From: Sphingobacterium hotanense
GTDB lineage: Bacteria > Bacteroidota > Bacteroidia > Sphingobacteriales > Sphingobacteriaceae
Assembly: GCF_008274825.1 (NCBI RefSeq)
Contig: NZ_CP030848.1
Coordinates: forward strand, 2,914,001 to 2,978,000
Reading direction: 5' to 3'
Length of the DNA stretch: 64,000 bases
This document shows, in pieces, positions 36,856-46,497 of this stretch (position 1 is the first letter of the stretch; each line of letters starts with the position of its first letter). The translations under genes were made by a program, and so were the position numbers. The notes under the pieces were generated by a model that saw only the letters and a list, made by a program, of their open reading frames with translations, ran no database searches and was not told where the DNA came from.

Positions 36856-37417
36856 GAACTTATCAAAAAAATTAGCATTGGCGACAGGCCTAGCATTCGC
36901 TTTGCATGCTTGTTCCTCCCCTGAATCTGAGCAAAAGGCAGATCAAAAGGCAGAGGTGTATTTTGATATTCCTAGTTTTATCCAAAACGAGATAGACTCA
37001 CTGAAACAAGCTAATCCGAGCGTAAATAAAACAGTAACTAAGGATAAAGAGGAGGAAACTAAGGATTTGAAGATTAAAGACTGGGATAATGAATTCTCAA
37101 GTTTTAAATCGATAGATCTAAACAAACCCGCTTATGCTGGCTTTATCGAATTAGACACCGTAGACTCGGTTGTAGAGTATAACTTTACTAATCCAGATTT
37201 AGATCTTGCTTGCGTTAGAATAGCGTTTGATGAGCAAGGAAAGGTAAAGATGCTGAGCGTGGATAAGCATGTAAAAAACACCTTATATCAAACATCTGAG
37301 TTCTTAGTCTATGAGAAAGGCAATTTTTATATCGTTGAAAAGAATCAGAAAGTGCGAGTGATGGGTGAAAACTATTATAAAGTTCAAGGAAACTTGAAAT
37401 CCGATAAGGCTCTCTAA
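36833..37417 (+). CDS. Lipoprotein of unknown function, coupled to gpmI
   Basis: This 194-residue protein starts within the gpmI 3' end (23-base overlap); an ATG at 36839 is also possible. A lipoprotein signal precedes Cys (ATGLAFALHACSSPE). A lysine/glutamate-rich linker follows (EQKADQKAEV and TKDKEEETKD), then a small beta-rich domain (GFIELDTVDSVVEYNFTNPD to VMGENYYKVQGN). No family is recognised. It may be an envelope protein whose expression is tied to gpmI by position only. Confidence 0.75.
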   Translation: MVMYWFTKNLSKKLALATGLAFALHACSSPESEQKADQKAEVYFDIPSFIQNEIDSLKQANPSVNKTVTKDKEEETKDLKIKDWDNEFSSFKSIDLNKPAYAGFIELDTVDSVVEYNFTNPDLDLACVRIAFDEQGKVKMLSVDKHVKNTLYQTSEFLVYEKGNFYIVEKNQKVRVMGENYYKVQGNLKSDKAL

Positions 37418-37482
37418 GAAAGTAAAAGAGAATCTGCTACGAACTATATTTTGCCTCCTGAGGAGTTCTCAAAAATGGGCAC

Positions 37483-37525
37483 AAAAAAAAAGGACTATCC
37501 AACAAGATTGGATAGTCCTTTTTTT
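37483..37525. terminator. Bidirectional intrinsic terminator
   Basis: GGACTATCCAA/TTGGATAGTCC with a CAAGA loop, A run before and T run after. It serves the gpmI-lipoprotein operon and the opposing TerC gene, whose stop lies 3 bases further on. Confidence 0.9.
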
Positions 37526-37527
37526 AT

Positions 37528-38301
37528 TTAATTGTTTTTCTCTTTTTCCAATTGCTCCAATGCTTTCTTCTCCGCACGGATATTTAGAAATTCCACAAGG
37601 ACTGAGAAAGCCATAGCGAAATAGATGTAACCTTTCGGTATATGCTGATCGAACGCCTCTGCAGTAAGCGACACCCCGATTAGAAGTAAGAATGCTAATG
37701 CTAGCATCTTAACAGATGGGTAATCATTTACAAACTTGGAAATACTTTCCGCAGATAACAACATGATACCCACAGCAACAATCACCGCAGCAATCATTAC
37801 TCCAATCTGATCCACCATACCAACAGCGGTAATAACTGAGTCTAATGAGAACACTAGATCGAGAATAATGATCTGAATAATCACACTGGAAAAAGTAACG
37901 GTTTTGCTTCTACCAGAACTCGCCTCGATATGACCTTCAACCTTATGGTGAATCTCCGTAGTTGCCTTATAAATCAAGAATAATCCACCTATGAACAAGA
38001 TGAGATCTCTTCCGGATAATGTCAAGTAGCGGTGCCATTGTGGATCTTCTATCCCTAAAGTATCAGCTAGATTTAAGAAAGGCTCCGTTAGCCCCATAAT
38101 CCATTTGATCGAGAATAATAGCCCTACGCGCATAACTAGCGCCAATAACAAACCTATCTGTCGAGCCTTCTTCTGTTGCTCTACAGGTAATTTTGCACTT
38201 TGAATCGAGATAAAGACAATATTATCGATACCCAATACGATTTCCAGAATTGTTAATGTTAGAAAAGATATCCAAATGTTTGGATCCAGCAGCCATTCCA
38301 T
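37528..38301 (-). CDS. TerC-family integral membrane protein
   Basis: This 257-residue inner-membrane protein has seven or so hydrophobic segments. IVLGIDNIVFISI near residues 22-34 and LDLVFSLDSVITAVG near 150-164, with acidic residues inside membrane spans, are the hallmark of the TerC/YgjT family, which exports metals such as Mn2+ or confers tellurite resistance. Manganese export is the best-supported role for the family in other bacteria; nothing here confirms it. Confidence 0.9.
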   Translation of the reverse strand: MEWLLDPNIWISFLTLTILEIVLGIDNIVFISIQSAKLPVEQQKKARQIGLLLALVMRVGLLFSIKWIMGLTEPFLNLADTLGIEDPQWHRYLTLSGRDLILFIGGLFLIYKATTEIHHKVEGHIEASSGRSKTVTFSSVIIQIIILDLVFSLDSVITAVGMVDQIGVMIAAVIVAVGIMLLSAESISKFVNDYPSVKMLALAFLLLIGVSLTAEAFDQHIPKGYIYFAMAFSVLVEFLNIRAEKKALEQLEKEKNN

Positions 38302-38331
38302 AGATAATGTTTAGTTGTTTTAATGTTAGTG

Positions 38332-38862
38332 TTATTGATAACCCACTAAAGATATAATATTTTCATTAAAACGTGTTAATCGCCCTGCACTTTGTAGAAA
38401 ATCCAAACTGATAACAAATGTATAGCCTGCCACACTTCCTCCAACTTTTTCAATCAATTTACTAGCTGCTACTACCGTTCCGCCAGTGGCCAAAAGGTCA
38501 TCATGTAATAGGACTTTAGTCCCCTTAGGAAATGCATCCTCATGCATCTCGATAGTAGCTTGTCCGTATTCTAACTTATAAGACTCAGATACGGTATGAT
38601 AAGGAAGCTTCCCTTGTTTGCGAATGGGAATAAAAGGTTTTTTCATATACTGCGCTAATAAAAAGCCGAAAAGAAAGCCTCTACTTTCAATGCCCGCAAT
38701 AACATCAAACTCTATGTTTTCCAATCGACGAGCAAACTCTTGAACTGCCAATTCAACAAGCTCCGAGTGTTGAAGCAAGGGTGTGATGTCTTTGAATACA
38801 ATACCTGGTTTAGGGAAATCCGGAATATCTCGTATCACGGCTTTAAGTTGATCTTCTATCAT
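38332..38862 (-). CDS. apt: Adenine phosphoribosyltransferase
   Basis: This 176-residue enzyme makes AMP from adenine and PRPP in purine salvage. The PRPP loop VLLHDDLLATGGTVVAA (about residues 117-133), the IRDIPDFPKPGIVFKDITPLL N terminus and AGIESRGFLFG are all typical. It starts 4 bases inside the 3' end of the HhH-protein gene, so the two are translationally coupled. Confidence 0.96.
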   Translation of the reverse strand: MIEDQLKAVIRDIPDFPKPGIVFKDITPLLQHSELVELAVQEFARRLENIEFDVIAGIESRGFLFGFLLAQYMKKPFIPIRKQGKLPYHTVSESYKLEYGQATIEMHEDAFPKGTKVLLHDDLLATGGTVVAASKLIEKVGGSVAGYTFVISLDFLQSAGRLTRFNENIISLVGYQ

Positions 38863-39767
38863 TTGAAATCTAAATAAATTTCAATTTTACGAAAAAAAGC
38901 CTCATCGAGGGAAAGAATCTTCTTTAAATCGTCCATAGAAGAAAAAGCACCGTGATGTTCTCTATAGTTTACAATCGTTCTAGCTTGCTTATACGATATG
39001 TAAGGATGTCTTGATAATGCATTGGCATCCAAATCGTTTATCTTCAATTTAACAATCGATGCTTCATCTACCTGTAGATGCTGCTTAATGTGAAGAAAGG
39101 TTTCTTCCGGTAAACCATAAACTTCGCTTAATTGCTCCGTCGAATAGAATCCACCGAGTAACTCTCTAAATCTGACAATCCGTCTCGAAAATGCTGGCCC
39201 GATACCACGAAGCTGAGTTAGTTCAGCACTATCTGCTGTATTGAGGTTAATGCGTAGCGATTCATAAGGCGCAGTAAAAGCCTTCTTTGCAATCGGTCTT
39301 TCAAAGTTTGTTCGCTTAAATTCCTTTTCTGCAATACGAACGTAGGGTAAGAGGCGTGCAACATCCTCATCCGTTAAACTGTAAAGTTTCGCAACATCCT
39401 CCGGCTTTCGAAAGTGTCCCCCTTTTGCCTCATAGTTGTGAATCACGCGAATTTTTCTCTCTGATAGACCTAATCGCTTCCATTCATCTACAGATAGCCC
39501 ATTGGGGTCGAAAAAGAAATAAGATATGGCCGGTTTAGACTTGGTAGTTTCTCCGAGCTTACTAACTCGAGAATTCTCATATCGAACGTCAGGACTAGAA
39601 ACAAGATCTTCAGCCAATGCGCGAACTTCGGTTGATAACATCTTCTTTTTAGGCACTCGATCGTATAGAAAAGTGCAGAACAAGAGGATTACAATCAATA
39701 CAGCAAGTATGGAAAAACCAATTTGTTCTTCCCTTCGCATTCGGAAGTAAGCGAATAATCTGTTCAT
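38859..39767 (-). CDS. Membrane-anchored helix-hairpin-helix (ComEA-like) protein
   Basis: This 302-residue protein has one N-terminal membrane anchor (GFSILAVLIVILLFCTFLYD, residues about 17-36). Three helix-hairpin-helix DNA-binding units follow: LSERKIRVIHNYEAKGGHFRKPEDVAKLYSL, INLNTADSAELTQLRGIGPAFSRRIV (about residue 175) and DANALSRHPYISYKQARTIVNYREHHGAF. The layout is like ComEA, which binds incoming DNA in natural transformation, but similar proteins occur in non-competent species. No other competence gene is present in the window. It overlaps apt by 4 bases. Confidence 0.87.
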   Translation of the reverse strand: MNRLFAYFRMRREEQIGFSILAVLIVILLFCTFLYDRVPKKKMLSTEVRALAEDLVSSPDVRYENSRVSKLGETTKSKPAISYFFFDPNGLSVDEWKRLGLSERKIRVIHNYEAKGGHFRKPEDVAKLYSLTDEDVARLLPYVRIAEKEFKRTNFERPIAKKAFTAPYESLRINLNTADSAELTQLRGIGPAFSRRIVRFRELLGGFYSTEQLSEVYGLPEETFLHIKQHLQVDEASIVKLKINDLDANALSRHPYISYKQARTIVNYREHHGAFSSMDDLKKILSLDEAFFRKIEIYLDFK

Positions 39768-39805
39768 CTTCTTATCGAATAATTGGATGGATAGCTAAAT
39801 CTTGA

Positions 39806-39813
39806 TAAATTTG
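39806..39813 (+). promoter_or_regulatory. TAnnTTTG -7 element for the deacetylase gene
   Basis: TAAATTTG lies 24 bases before the ATG at 39838 and overlaps a longer TTG frame, supporting the internal ATG as the true start. Confidence 0.55.
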
Positions 39814-39837
39814 CCAATATTAAAGTACTCTATCAAT

Positions 39838-40446
39838 ATGCATATCGTCCGTCCGCTTTTTATTCTTCCATATCTTTACTCAAATGCAATTTGGAGGCTA
39901 AAAGAGGAAAAAAATAATATATTCTTAACCTTTGACGACGGTCCAATCCCCGAGATTACCCCCTGGATTCTTGATTGCCTTAAAGAGAGAAATGTAAAAG
40001 CTTGCTTTTTCTGTGTGGCGGATAATGTCCGGAAGCATCCGGATATCTTTCAACGTATCTTAGCAGAAGGACATCAAGTTGGCAATCATACTTACAACCA
40101 CCTGAAAGGTTGGAATACGGATGATTCCATCTATTTGGCTAATGTAGAAAAAGCCGATCAACTCATCAACAGTCCGCTCTTTCGTCCACCCTATGGTAGA
40201 ATCAAGAAGTCACAACTGAGAGAAGTGTCAAAAAAGTATCGGGTCATTATGTGGGATGTCCTCACAGGCGACTACGACAAGCGAATCAGTCCGGATCAAT
40301 GCCTTCAGAATGCGGTTAATTACACAAGGAGTGGTAGCATTATCGTATTCCACGACAATATAAAGGCGATTGAGAATGTTCAGTATGCTCTTCCTAGAGC
40401 AATCGATCAATTACTCGCCAAAGGTTATAACTTCGCTAGCCTTTAA
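39838..40446 (+). CDS. Polysaccharide deacetylase (NodB-type) family protein
   Basis: This 202-residue enzyme is a carbohydrate esterase of the NodB homology family. The metal- and catalytic motifs are visible: FLTFDDGPIP (Asp-Asp pair), HQVGNHTYNH (zinc-binding His pair), FRPPYGR (catalytic Arg) and IIVFHDN near the C terminus. It removes N- or O-acetyl groups from a sugar polymer such as peptidoglycan or chitin-like material. No signal peptide is seen. The stop codon overlaps that of the convergent DUF4249 gene in TTAA. Start chosen at the ATG downstream of a promoter element. Confidence 0.87.
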   Translation: MHIVRPLFILPYLYSNAIWRLKEEKNNIFLTFDDGPIPEITPWILDCLKERNVKACFFCVADNVRKHPDIFQRILAEGHQVGNHTYNHLKGWNTDDSIYLANVEKADQLINSPLFRPPYGRIKKSQLREVSKKYRVIMWDVLTGDYDKRISPDQCLQNAVNYTRSGSIIVFHDNIKAIENVQYALPRAIDQLLAKGYNFASL

Positions 40447-41261
40447 TCTTCTAAACTAAAGGAGTCATTAATCTCTACAACAAATTCTTTCACTCCAGCC
40501 ACTGAGAAATAGCCTAGCGCGCCATTGCTGATATTGGAAGTGGGGTTGGCAGGTGATGCGCTTCCCGGATTTGTTGACTGATATTCTGACCAATATTTGT
40601 AAACGTCTTTCGCAATACAATAGCGACGGACGCGGACGTTATCACCATTAGCTATCTCGGCATTTCTACCGCCAATTTGATGCGTGACATGTAAACCGTC
40701 ATTGAACTTATCCGAATAAACAGAGTTGAATTGCATAGCAGTAGCATTATCACCGACACCTATAATCTCGACGTTATACTTATAGTAATTCTCGACGCCC
40801 TCCGGATCGTCAAAGCTCAAGTTGACGAAATAATAATCTTCATTAAAGATGTTCTCCTTGGTTACCCCTACAGAGTCCACTTCGACATAATTAGGCATAC
40901 GAGTTGTCGAACTGTAAGTCTGTCCATCAACAGACACATTTAATGTGTATTCCTGCTGAGCGATGATACCCATATTACTATGCGAATATCGGCCACCGCC
41001 GATTGATTCGAAATTAAATGTACTACCCGAACCCGTCACTACGCTGACCACAGCATTATCAACCGGCTCAAACGCTCTGCTTTCATCAAATGCGACTGTT
41101 CTTGAAACCATAATCTCCTGATTTCGATCCAAGTTATTCAAATCCGCTTCAATCACAACCTTCGCATTCGCAGTATTTAAATCAACGTCAATCTTCTCTT
41201 CGCAGGAAGCAAATCCTAGTAAAACAAAGATTCCTAATAAGTATATCTGTATGCTGCGCAT
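40443..41261 (-). CDS. DUF4249-domain lipoprotein, partner of TonB receptor
   Basis: This 272-residue lipoprotein (LGFASCEEKIDVDLN, lipidated Cys) is a DUF4249 protein, commonly found next to a TonB-dependent receptor in Bacteroidota. The mature part begins with NAKVVIEADLNNLDRNQEIMV, then the Ig-like beta domain (DNAVVSVVTGSGSTFNFES, then GQTYSSTTRMPNYVEVDSV). It lies 3 bases downstream of the receptor gene, in one operon, and probably sits on the cell surface beside it. The ligand is unknown. Confidence 0.87.
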   Translation of the reverse strand: MRSIQIYLLGIFVLLGFASCEEKIDVDLNTANAKVVIEADLNNLDRNQEIMVSRTVAFDESRAFEPVDNAVVSVVTGSGSTFNFESIGGGRYSHSNMGIIAQQEYTLNVSVDGQTYSSTTRMPNYVEVDSVGVTKENIFNEDYYFVNLSFDDPEGVENYYKYNVEIIGVGDNATAMQFNSVYSDKFNDGLHVTHQIGGRNAEIANGDNVRVRRYCIAKDVYKYWSEYQSTNPGSASPANPTSNISNGALGYFSVAGVKEFVVEINDSFSLED

Positions 41262-41264
41262 CTT

Positions 41265-43595
41265 TTAAAATTTAAAGTTCCATGTAACTGAAGGTATGAT
41301 ACCAAATAAAGCAATCTTGTAAGCTTCGGTCACATTAGGGTTTTGTTCATTTTCTCTGAAATCAATGATATAAGCGTTCTTGCGGTTGTACGCATTGTAA
41401 ATACCGAAAGACCAGCTTGAATTGAAACGTTTGTTTTCCTTGTTTGGCTCATAATTGGCTGACAAATCCAAACGATGATAATTCGGCATCCTGTAACCAT
41501 TTCGCTCCGTATAGTAGAACATCGTCGTGCCATCGATTTGATATTTCCCACTTGGGAAAGTAATAGCATTTCCGGTATTGAATACAAAAGTCGCTCCCAA
41601 GTTCCAACTTTTAGACAACTGATACATTCCTACTACAGCGATGTCGTGTGTTCTATCCTGTCTCGCTGCAAACCAGTTTCCATCGTTGATGCCGTCAAAC
41701 TGTCGTTCGCTACGACCCAAGGTGTATGAAATCCAACCATTAAGCTTCCCTTTGTTCTTGCGAACAAGGAACTCAACCCCATAAGATCTTCCGATTCCAA
41801 ACAACAGCTCCCCTTCTAGGTACTTATTTGCCTGTAAATCTGCACCATTTCTAAAATCTATCTGATTGTCCATGAACTTATAATAGGTCTCTACTGATAG
41901 TTCATAGGCATCATTATTCAAGTTACGGAAATACCCTAAAGCTACTTGATCTGCAATTTGTGGCTTGATATTCAAGCTACTCAAAACATATTGATCAGTC
42001 GGAAGACTCGACGTCGTGTTGGTCAGTTGATGTAAGTTCTGTGCAATACGATTGTAGCTTGCTTTGATACTGTTCTGCGGGTTTAGAATGTATGCCATGG
42101 AAGCTCGTGGCTCCAGATTGAAATGATGCTTAATAATCGAGCTGCCATAAACAGCTTCATCTGTCGGCTCCCCATCTTGATCAAAAGAATAGAAAGTGCC
42201 TGGTCCCATCACCATGAAATCATTCAAACGGAGTCCATAAATAAATGATAGCTGCTCTAAAGGCTTCCACTCATGGGAAATATAGGCAGCCGCCTCGATG
42301 CCTTGACGTTTTTCGATATTAATCGAATTAACAGCCGATTCACTGCTGGCATTCAAACTTGCCGGCAAAACTTGCTGACGTAAAACATTCAGCCCAAACT
42401 TCAAGGTATTGTTGTTCGAAGAATAATAAGAGAAATCCTGTTTCAAGTTCCAATTTCTAATCTTCGAAGCTATTTTAAAATCCGAATCATCGTTATTGAC
42501 TTTCACATTATAGGTGAAATCACTATAGATCAGTGTGGTATTGCTGAATAGCTTTTCATTAAAGATATGATTCCAGCGGACCGTAGCTGTTGCATTACCC
42601 CAGTCGAAACCAAAGAGATCACCATAGCCTAACTCATCCTTTCCAAAATAACCTGATAAATAAACTGTATTGCGGTCATTGAGCTTATAGTTCATCTTAG
42701 CATTCAGATCATAGAAATACAAACGGCTGTTCTTTACCGTTTCATCTTTTGATGCCTTCAAAAACATATCTGCATACGTCCTTCGCCCACTTAACATAAA
42801 GGAACTCTTATCTTTAACGATCGGTCCCTCAAGTTTTAATCGTGACGCGATTAAACCAATCCCCCCTTCCGCTGCAAACTTTTTATTGTTTCCATCCAGC
42901 ATGGAAATATCCATCACCGATGAAATTCTCCCCCCGTATTGTGCCGGAATTCCACCTTTGTAAAGATTGACATCCTTTATAGCATCGGAGTTGAATGTCG
43001 AGAAAAAACCGAGCAAATGCGACGCGTTATAAACCGTCGCCTCATCGAGTAAAATAAGATTCTGATCGCCTGCACCACCACGGACATAGAAGCTAGAACT
43101 TCCCTCTCCACCCGAAGCTACCCCAGGCATTAATTGGATGGTTTTTAAAATATCTTTCTCACCAAAGAGTATTGGAACATTCTTCAGTTCCTCCATTGTA
43201 AACTTTAAATTTCCCATCTGCGGACTCGCTACATTCTCATTCTGACGCTTTCCAGAAACAACGACTTCTTCGATCGTCGTCGAATTATCGTTCAGCTCAA
43301 AATCAAGCTTTCTATTCTCCGTAAGATTGATTGATTGGGAAATGCGGTTATAGCCTACATAAGACACCTCAACAAGATGTTCCCCAGCAGGCAGCGTAAT
43401 GGAATAGAATCCGTAATTATTTGAATATCCGCTAACATTTGCGTCTTGAACGCGAATTAAAGCTCCAATTAATGTTTCGCCCGAATTGACGTCTTTGATA
43501 ATTCCACTTAAGGTAATTTTCTCTTGCCCAAAAGTGAATAAAACACTAAGTAGGCATAATAAGAGAAATGAGCACTTTTTACAGTTGATCAGCAT
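41265..43595 (-). CDS. TonB-dependent receptor with carboxypeptidase-like domain
   Basis: This 776-residue outer-membrane receptor begins with a signal peptide and a carboxypeptidase-like beta-sandwich (SGIIKDVNSGETLIGALIRV and LPAGEHLVEVSYVGY), then a plug (EVVVSGKRQN, MPGVASGGEGSSSFYVRGGAGDQNLILLDEA) and a 22-strand barrel to its aromatic C terminus (FGIIPSVTWNFKF). The frame extends to a TTG at 43622, but the ATG at 43595 gives a good signal sequence (KKCSFLLLCLLSVLFTF). It imports a large or scarce nutrient using TonB energy; with a DUF4249 partner the substrate is unknown. Confidence 0.92.
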   Translation of the reverse strand: MLINCKKCSFLLLCLLSVLFTFGQEKITLSGIIKDVNSGETLIGALIRVQDANVSGYSNNYGFYSITLPAGEHLVEVSYVGYNRISQSINLTENRKLDFELNDNSTTIEEVVVSGKRQNENVASPQMGNLKFTMEELKNVPILFGEKDILKTIQLMPGVASGGEGSSSFYVRGGAGDQNLILLDEATVYNASHLLGFFSTFNSDAIKDVNLYKGGIPAQYGGRISSVMDISMLDGNNKKFAAEGGIGLIASRLKLEGPIVKDKSSFMLSGRRTYADMFLKASKDETVKNSRLYFYDLNAKMNYKLNDRNTVYLSGYFGKDELGYGDLFGFDWGNATATVRWNHIFNEKLFSNTTLIYSDFTYNVKVNNDDSDFKIASKIRNWNLKQDFSYYSSNNNTLKFGLNVLRQQVLPASLNASSESAVNSINIEKRQGIEAAAYISHEWKPLEQLSFIYGLRLNDFMVMGPGTFYSFDQDGEPTDEAVYGSSIIKHHFNLEPRASMAYILNPQNSIKASYNRIAQNLHQLTNTTSSLPTDQYVLSSLNIKPQIADQVALGYFRNLNNDAYELSVETYYKFMDNQIDFRNGADLQANKYLEGELLFGIGRSYGVEFLVRKNKGKLNGWISYTLGRSERQFDGINDGNWFAARQDRTHDIAVVGMYQLSKSWNLGATFVFNTGNAITFPSGKYQIDGTTMFYYTERNGYRMPNYHRLDLSANYEPNKENKRFNSSWSFGIYNAYNRKNAYIIDFRENEQNPNVTEAYKIALFGIIPSVTWNFKF

Positions 43596-43725
43596 ATATA
43601 GCGGCAGCTTTAAAATCTGCAACTAAAATAGAAAAGCCAACTTGTTATTCAAAATCGCTAATGCAACTTTAAATTCCTTATTAATATTCTATTTTCCTGA
43701 AAAAATAAGATGCTTTATCCGACTG

Positions 43726-44550
43726 TTACTTTTTAGCGGGCTCCGTAGGTTTATGAAATACCTCATGGAAGAAAGCCATCTGATAATGAATAGATTTGCT
43801 CCAATAGTCCCAGTTATGTGCACCCGGCATCGTCAAATAACGGTGCGGAATATTCATATACTGTAGCTTCTCATGCAACTTCTCATTCACGCCGTAGAAG
43901 AAGTCTTCCACGCCGCAGTCGATGAAGATCTCTAACGATTTAGGCTTAATTAAATGCGTCATCTCCATAACAGTATGCTGATTCCATTTCTCAGGGTTAT
44001 CGGCATAGCTGCCTAAGCGCGAAGCCATCTCCCAATTATTCGGAAATGGACGGATATCAACGCCTCCCGCGGTGCTGCCAGCCGCCGAAAACACATCCTG
44101 ATGGCGTATTGCCAAATACAAGGCACCATGCCCACCCATACTCAACCCTGTAATGCCACGCTTCGTACGCTCTTTCGAAGTATTGTATTTGCCATCAATA
44201 TGATTGACTAACTCCTTGCTGACAAAGGTTTCATACTGATAATCTTTATTCCCGGCGATATCCCAATACCAAGAACCATAGCCTCCATCTGGACAAACAA
44301 CCATATATCCATACTGATCGACCAAAGCCTTCAAGGCAGGCACCTTATTCACCCAATTACCGTAATCGCCAGAATAGCCATGCAGAAGATACAACACTGG
44401 CATATTATTGCCCCCTTTTTCTGGAGTAATAACAACTGTTTTGATGCTCTTACCCATCGCTGCGCTAGGCACCGATAAAGTATCTACTTTTGCAGCAAAG
44501 CTTAATGAGAATCCAAGAAGAAAGAATAGAATCGTAAAATTTATTTTCAT
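43726..44550 (-). CDS. Secreted alpha/beta-hydrolase of the esterase-D type
   Basis: This 274-residue protein has a signal peptide (FTILFFLLGFSLSFAA). The nucleophile Ser is in GLSMGGHGALYLAI (about residue 135), preceded by the LHGYSGDYGNW oxyanion loop. Candidate acid and His residues occur in FIDCGVEDFFY and MPGAHNWDYWS. It belongs to the esterase-D/feruloyl-esterase-like branch (PF00756 type) with broad substrates. It overlaps the upstream propeller-type gene by 4 bases. Confidence 0.88.
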   Translation of the reverse strand: MKINFTILFFLLGFSLSFAAKVDTLSVPSAAMGKSIKTVVITPEKGGNNMPVLYLLHGYSGDYGNWVNKVPALKALVDQYGYMVVCPDGGYGSWYWDIAGNKDYQYETFVSKELVNHIDGKYNTSKERTKRGITGLSMGGHGALYLAIRHQDVFSAAGSTAGGVDIRPFPNNWEMASRLGSYADNPEKWNQHTVMEMTHLIKPKSLEIFIDCGVEDFFYGVNEKLHEKLQYMNIPHRYLTMPGAHNWDYWSKSIHYQMAFFHEVFHKPTEPAKK

Positions 44551-45428
44551 GGTTTAGTGTATTTGTACTGATAAAGATAAGCATCTAAACCAAAAGGACG
44601 CTCACTGATCGTGACAAATGTGAAAGGGAAATGGTCGAATGCTATCGCTTCGCCTTGGGGCTCAACAGAATAACTTACTTTCTGAAAGGGCTTGCGTAAA
44701 CTGCTGATGATAGATTCCTCAGTTTTCCTGTCCCAATAAAACACCTGCGTTAAATTCTTGACTATAATAACATCGCCATTCTCAGCAATATCTGCCGCAG
44801 TCACAAAGGTAAAAGGAAACTCCATTTCCTTACGCAAAATGTAGCGATCCTTTTTAAATTTGAAAATATCAGCACTGTACAGCGTTGAATAGAAATCGCG
44901 TTTACTGATCAGATAAAAACGCTGATCCACCGGATCAACAAAAATTGCTTCCGCATCGCGAGCTTTGTCCGGATAATTTAAAACGATCGTTCGAATCGCA
45001 GTAGAAGCAATCGTATCCTTACTCACTCCAGTTTTCATCATCGGCTCTTCAAAATAGTAGAGCTTTATCTCTTCGCGCTTTGCTAAATTGTCTCCAATAT
45101 CAGCGAGTAAGATATAATTTTTTCCTTTATCCCTAACCCATGCAATGTCTTCAACGTCCTTCGCATCCACTCCCTCGAGATGAAATTCACAAGACATCTT
45201 CGCAACACTATCGATCAAAAAGATCCTACCGGTATCCCCACTATCATTATGGACCCAATACTTGCCAGGATATGTTCGCGAAGAAACTATACCCGAAATC
45301 TCGCCCAGAGCAGGATGATCCGCTTTCCCTAAGGCTGTCCTAACGGTACCCATTTCCTGTGCAGAAATAGTCAAAACCGAAAAAATGAATACGGTAAACA
45401 GCAATATGGAAGTAAACGAATTTCTCAT
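44547..45428 (-). CDS. Secreted beta-propeller-like protein of unknown function
   Basis: A 293-residue protein with signal peptide SILLFTVFIFSVLTISAQ. Repeated blade-like segments (ISGIVSSRTYPGKYWVHNDSGD, VDAKDVEDIAWVRDKGKNY, DAEAIFVDPVDQRFYLIS, AADIAENGDVIIVKN) suggest a propeller that may bind a ligand or metal. The frame is open to a TTG at 45596, but only the ATG at 45428 yields a signal peptide. It precedes the esterase gene by a 4-base overlap, so the two probably act together outside the cytoplasm. The family is not recognised. Confidence 0.7.
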   Translation of the reverse strand: MRNSFTSILLFTVFIFSVLTISAQEMGTVRTALGKADHPALGEISGIVSSRTYPGKYWVHNDSGDTGRIFLIDSVAKMSCEFHLEGVDAKDVEDIAWVRDKGKNYILLADIGDNLAKREEIKLYYFEEPMMKTGVSKDTIASTAIRTIVLNYPDKARDAEAIFVDPVDQRFYLISKRDFYSTLYSADIFKFKKDRYILRKEMEFPFTFVTAADIAENGDVIIVKNLTQVFYWDRKTEESIISSLRKPFQKVSYSVEPQGEAIAFDHFPFTFVTISERPFGLDAYLYQYKYTKP

Positions 45429-45751
45429 TCTGGTAAAGTTAATAAAACCAATTATAGATATACTACGAAATACCTTCGACCATTCATTCGATCCAAAGGT
45501 CCAGAGTGGCTCTCCTATAATCATGTCAAAGAACTCCTTTTGCCGAGTCCTCACGGAACGACCTAAGACATCTGTTATAACAGCAATAACTTTCAAATGA
45601 ACTATATTTTATAACCCAAAACTACAACAATTTTCCTATCAAGAATATTAAATAAACATAATGTCTCTCAAATGCATATTTCATCCCAATGTGTACCATA
45701 GTTTTTTATAAAATGGAGAATAAACTTGTTGATGCTTTCGAATCGCGACAC

Positions 45752-45777
45752 AAAAAAAGCACCCCACAGGGTGCTTT
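45752..45777 (-). terminator. Intrinsic terminator
   Basis: GCACCC/GGGTGC stem (CACA loop) with the T-rich side on the minus strand, about 20 bases after the stop of the upstream minus-strand lipoprotein gene. The 45429-45751 stretch beyond it holds no gene I can support; it includes the promoter region of the propeller protein. Confidence 0.75.
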
Positions 45778-45799
45778 CTATTCTTTATATCATTTTCAA

Positions 45800-46453
45800 C
45801 TACTTTCCAGTCAATGCATTAAAAAATGCGTTACGGAAGGTAGAATCTTTCTCGGTCAGTTCAAACGATTTCTTATAGTTATCGACTACCGCAAAAAACT
45901 CTGCCGGCTCCCCATTCGCTTGATCGAAGAATAGTTTGAAATTATATGATTTCGATTTGCTTAGATCTACGGTCTCATTATTAGATGAAAACACCATCGG
46001 CGATATCGCCCTATCCGTCATCGGACCGCCAGCCTGCATACCGTAAAGATCGCCAACCGCCTTTAGGAAATTGTCCGAAACTAATCCTAAGCTCGAAATA
46101 CGTAGCGATCCTACTCTAAATCCTTTATCGTTATCCGGAGTATTCTGTGCCGTAATTCCCGCCTCGATATTTTTTAGCACTTCCAATTTAAATCCAACTG
46201 TATCATTGTTATAAAGCGATTTTGCATCATACACAACCGAAGAATCGGTCTGCCCTACCTCATTCATATTGAAATAGAAATGTAAAGGCGACCCTTTGGG
46301 ATCATTCGTCAATTGATTTAGCGTGCTAGCAGAAGCACTAACGGAAGAACCTGTAGAGTCTGTTGATGAGCCTCCTGATTTATTTGCATTTCCACAAGCG
46401 GCAAAACCTACAACTGTAGACGCTAATAAGCAATAGCTTAATATTTTTTTCAT
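45800..46453 (-). CDS. Lipoprotein of unknown function
   Basis: This 217-residue lipoprotein (TVVGFAACGNANKSGG) has a Ser/Thr-rich linker after the lipidated Cys (SSTDSTGSSVSASAS). The mature part (about residues 45-217) is a mixed alpha/beta domain with no recognised family. It is 44 bases downstream of the FAD/Fe-S oxidoreductase gene on the same strand. The function is unknown. Confidence 0.7.
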   Translation of the reverse strand: MKKILSYCLLASTVVGFAACGNANKSGGSSTDSTGSSVSASASTLNQLTNDPKGSPLHFYFNMNEVGQTDSSVVYDAKSLYNNDTVGFKLEVLKNIEAGITAQNTPDNDKGFRVGSLRISSLGLVSDNFLKAVGDLYGMQAGGPMTDRAISPMVFSSNNETVDLSKSKSYNFKLFFDQANGEPAEFFAVVDNYKKSFELTEKDSTFRNAFFNALTGK

Positions 46454-46497
46454 AATCTCTCTTTTTTAATACAACAGCTTAATTTACAAAAAGTTTC

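Noticed and set aside
45429..45596. N-terminal extension of the propeller protein to TTG at 45596
   Set aside because: The extended product would bury the signal peptide 56 residues inside; the ATG at 45428 is the better start.
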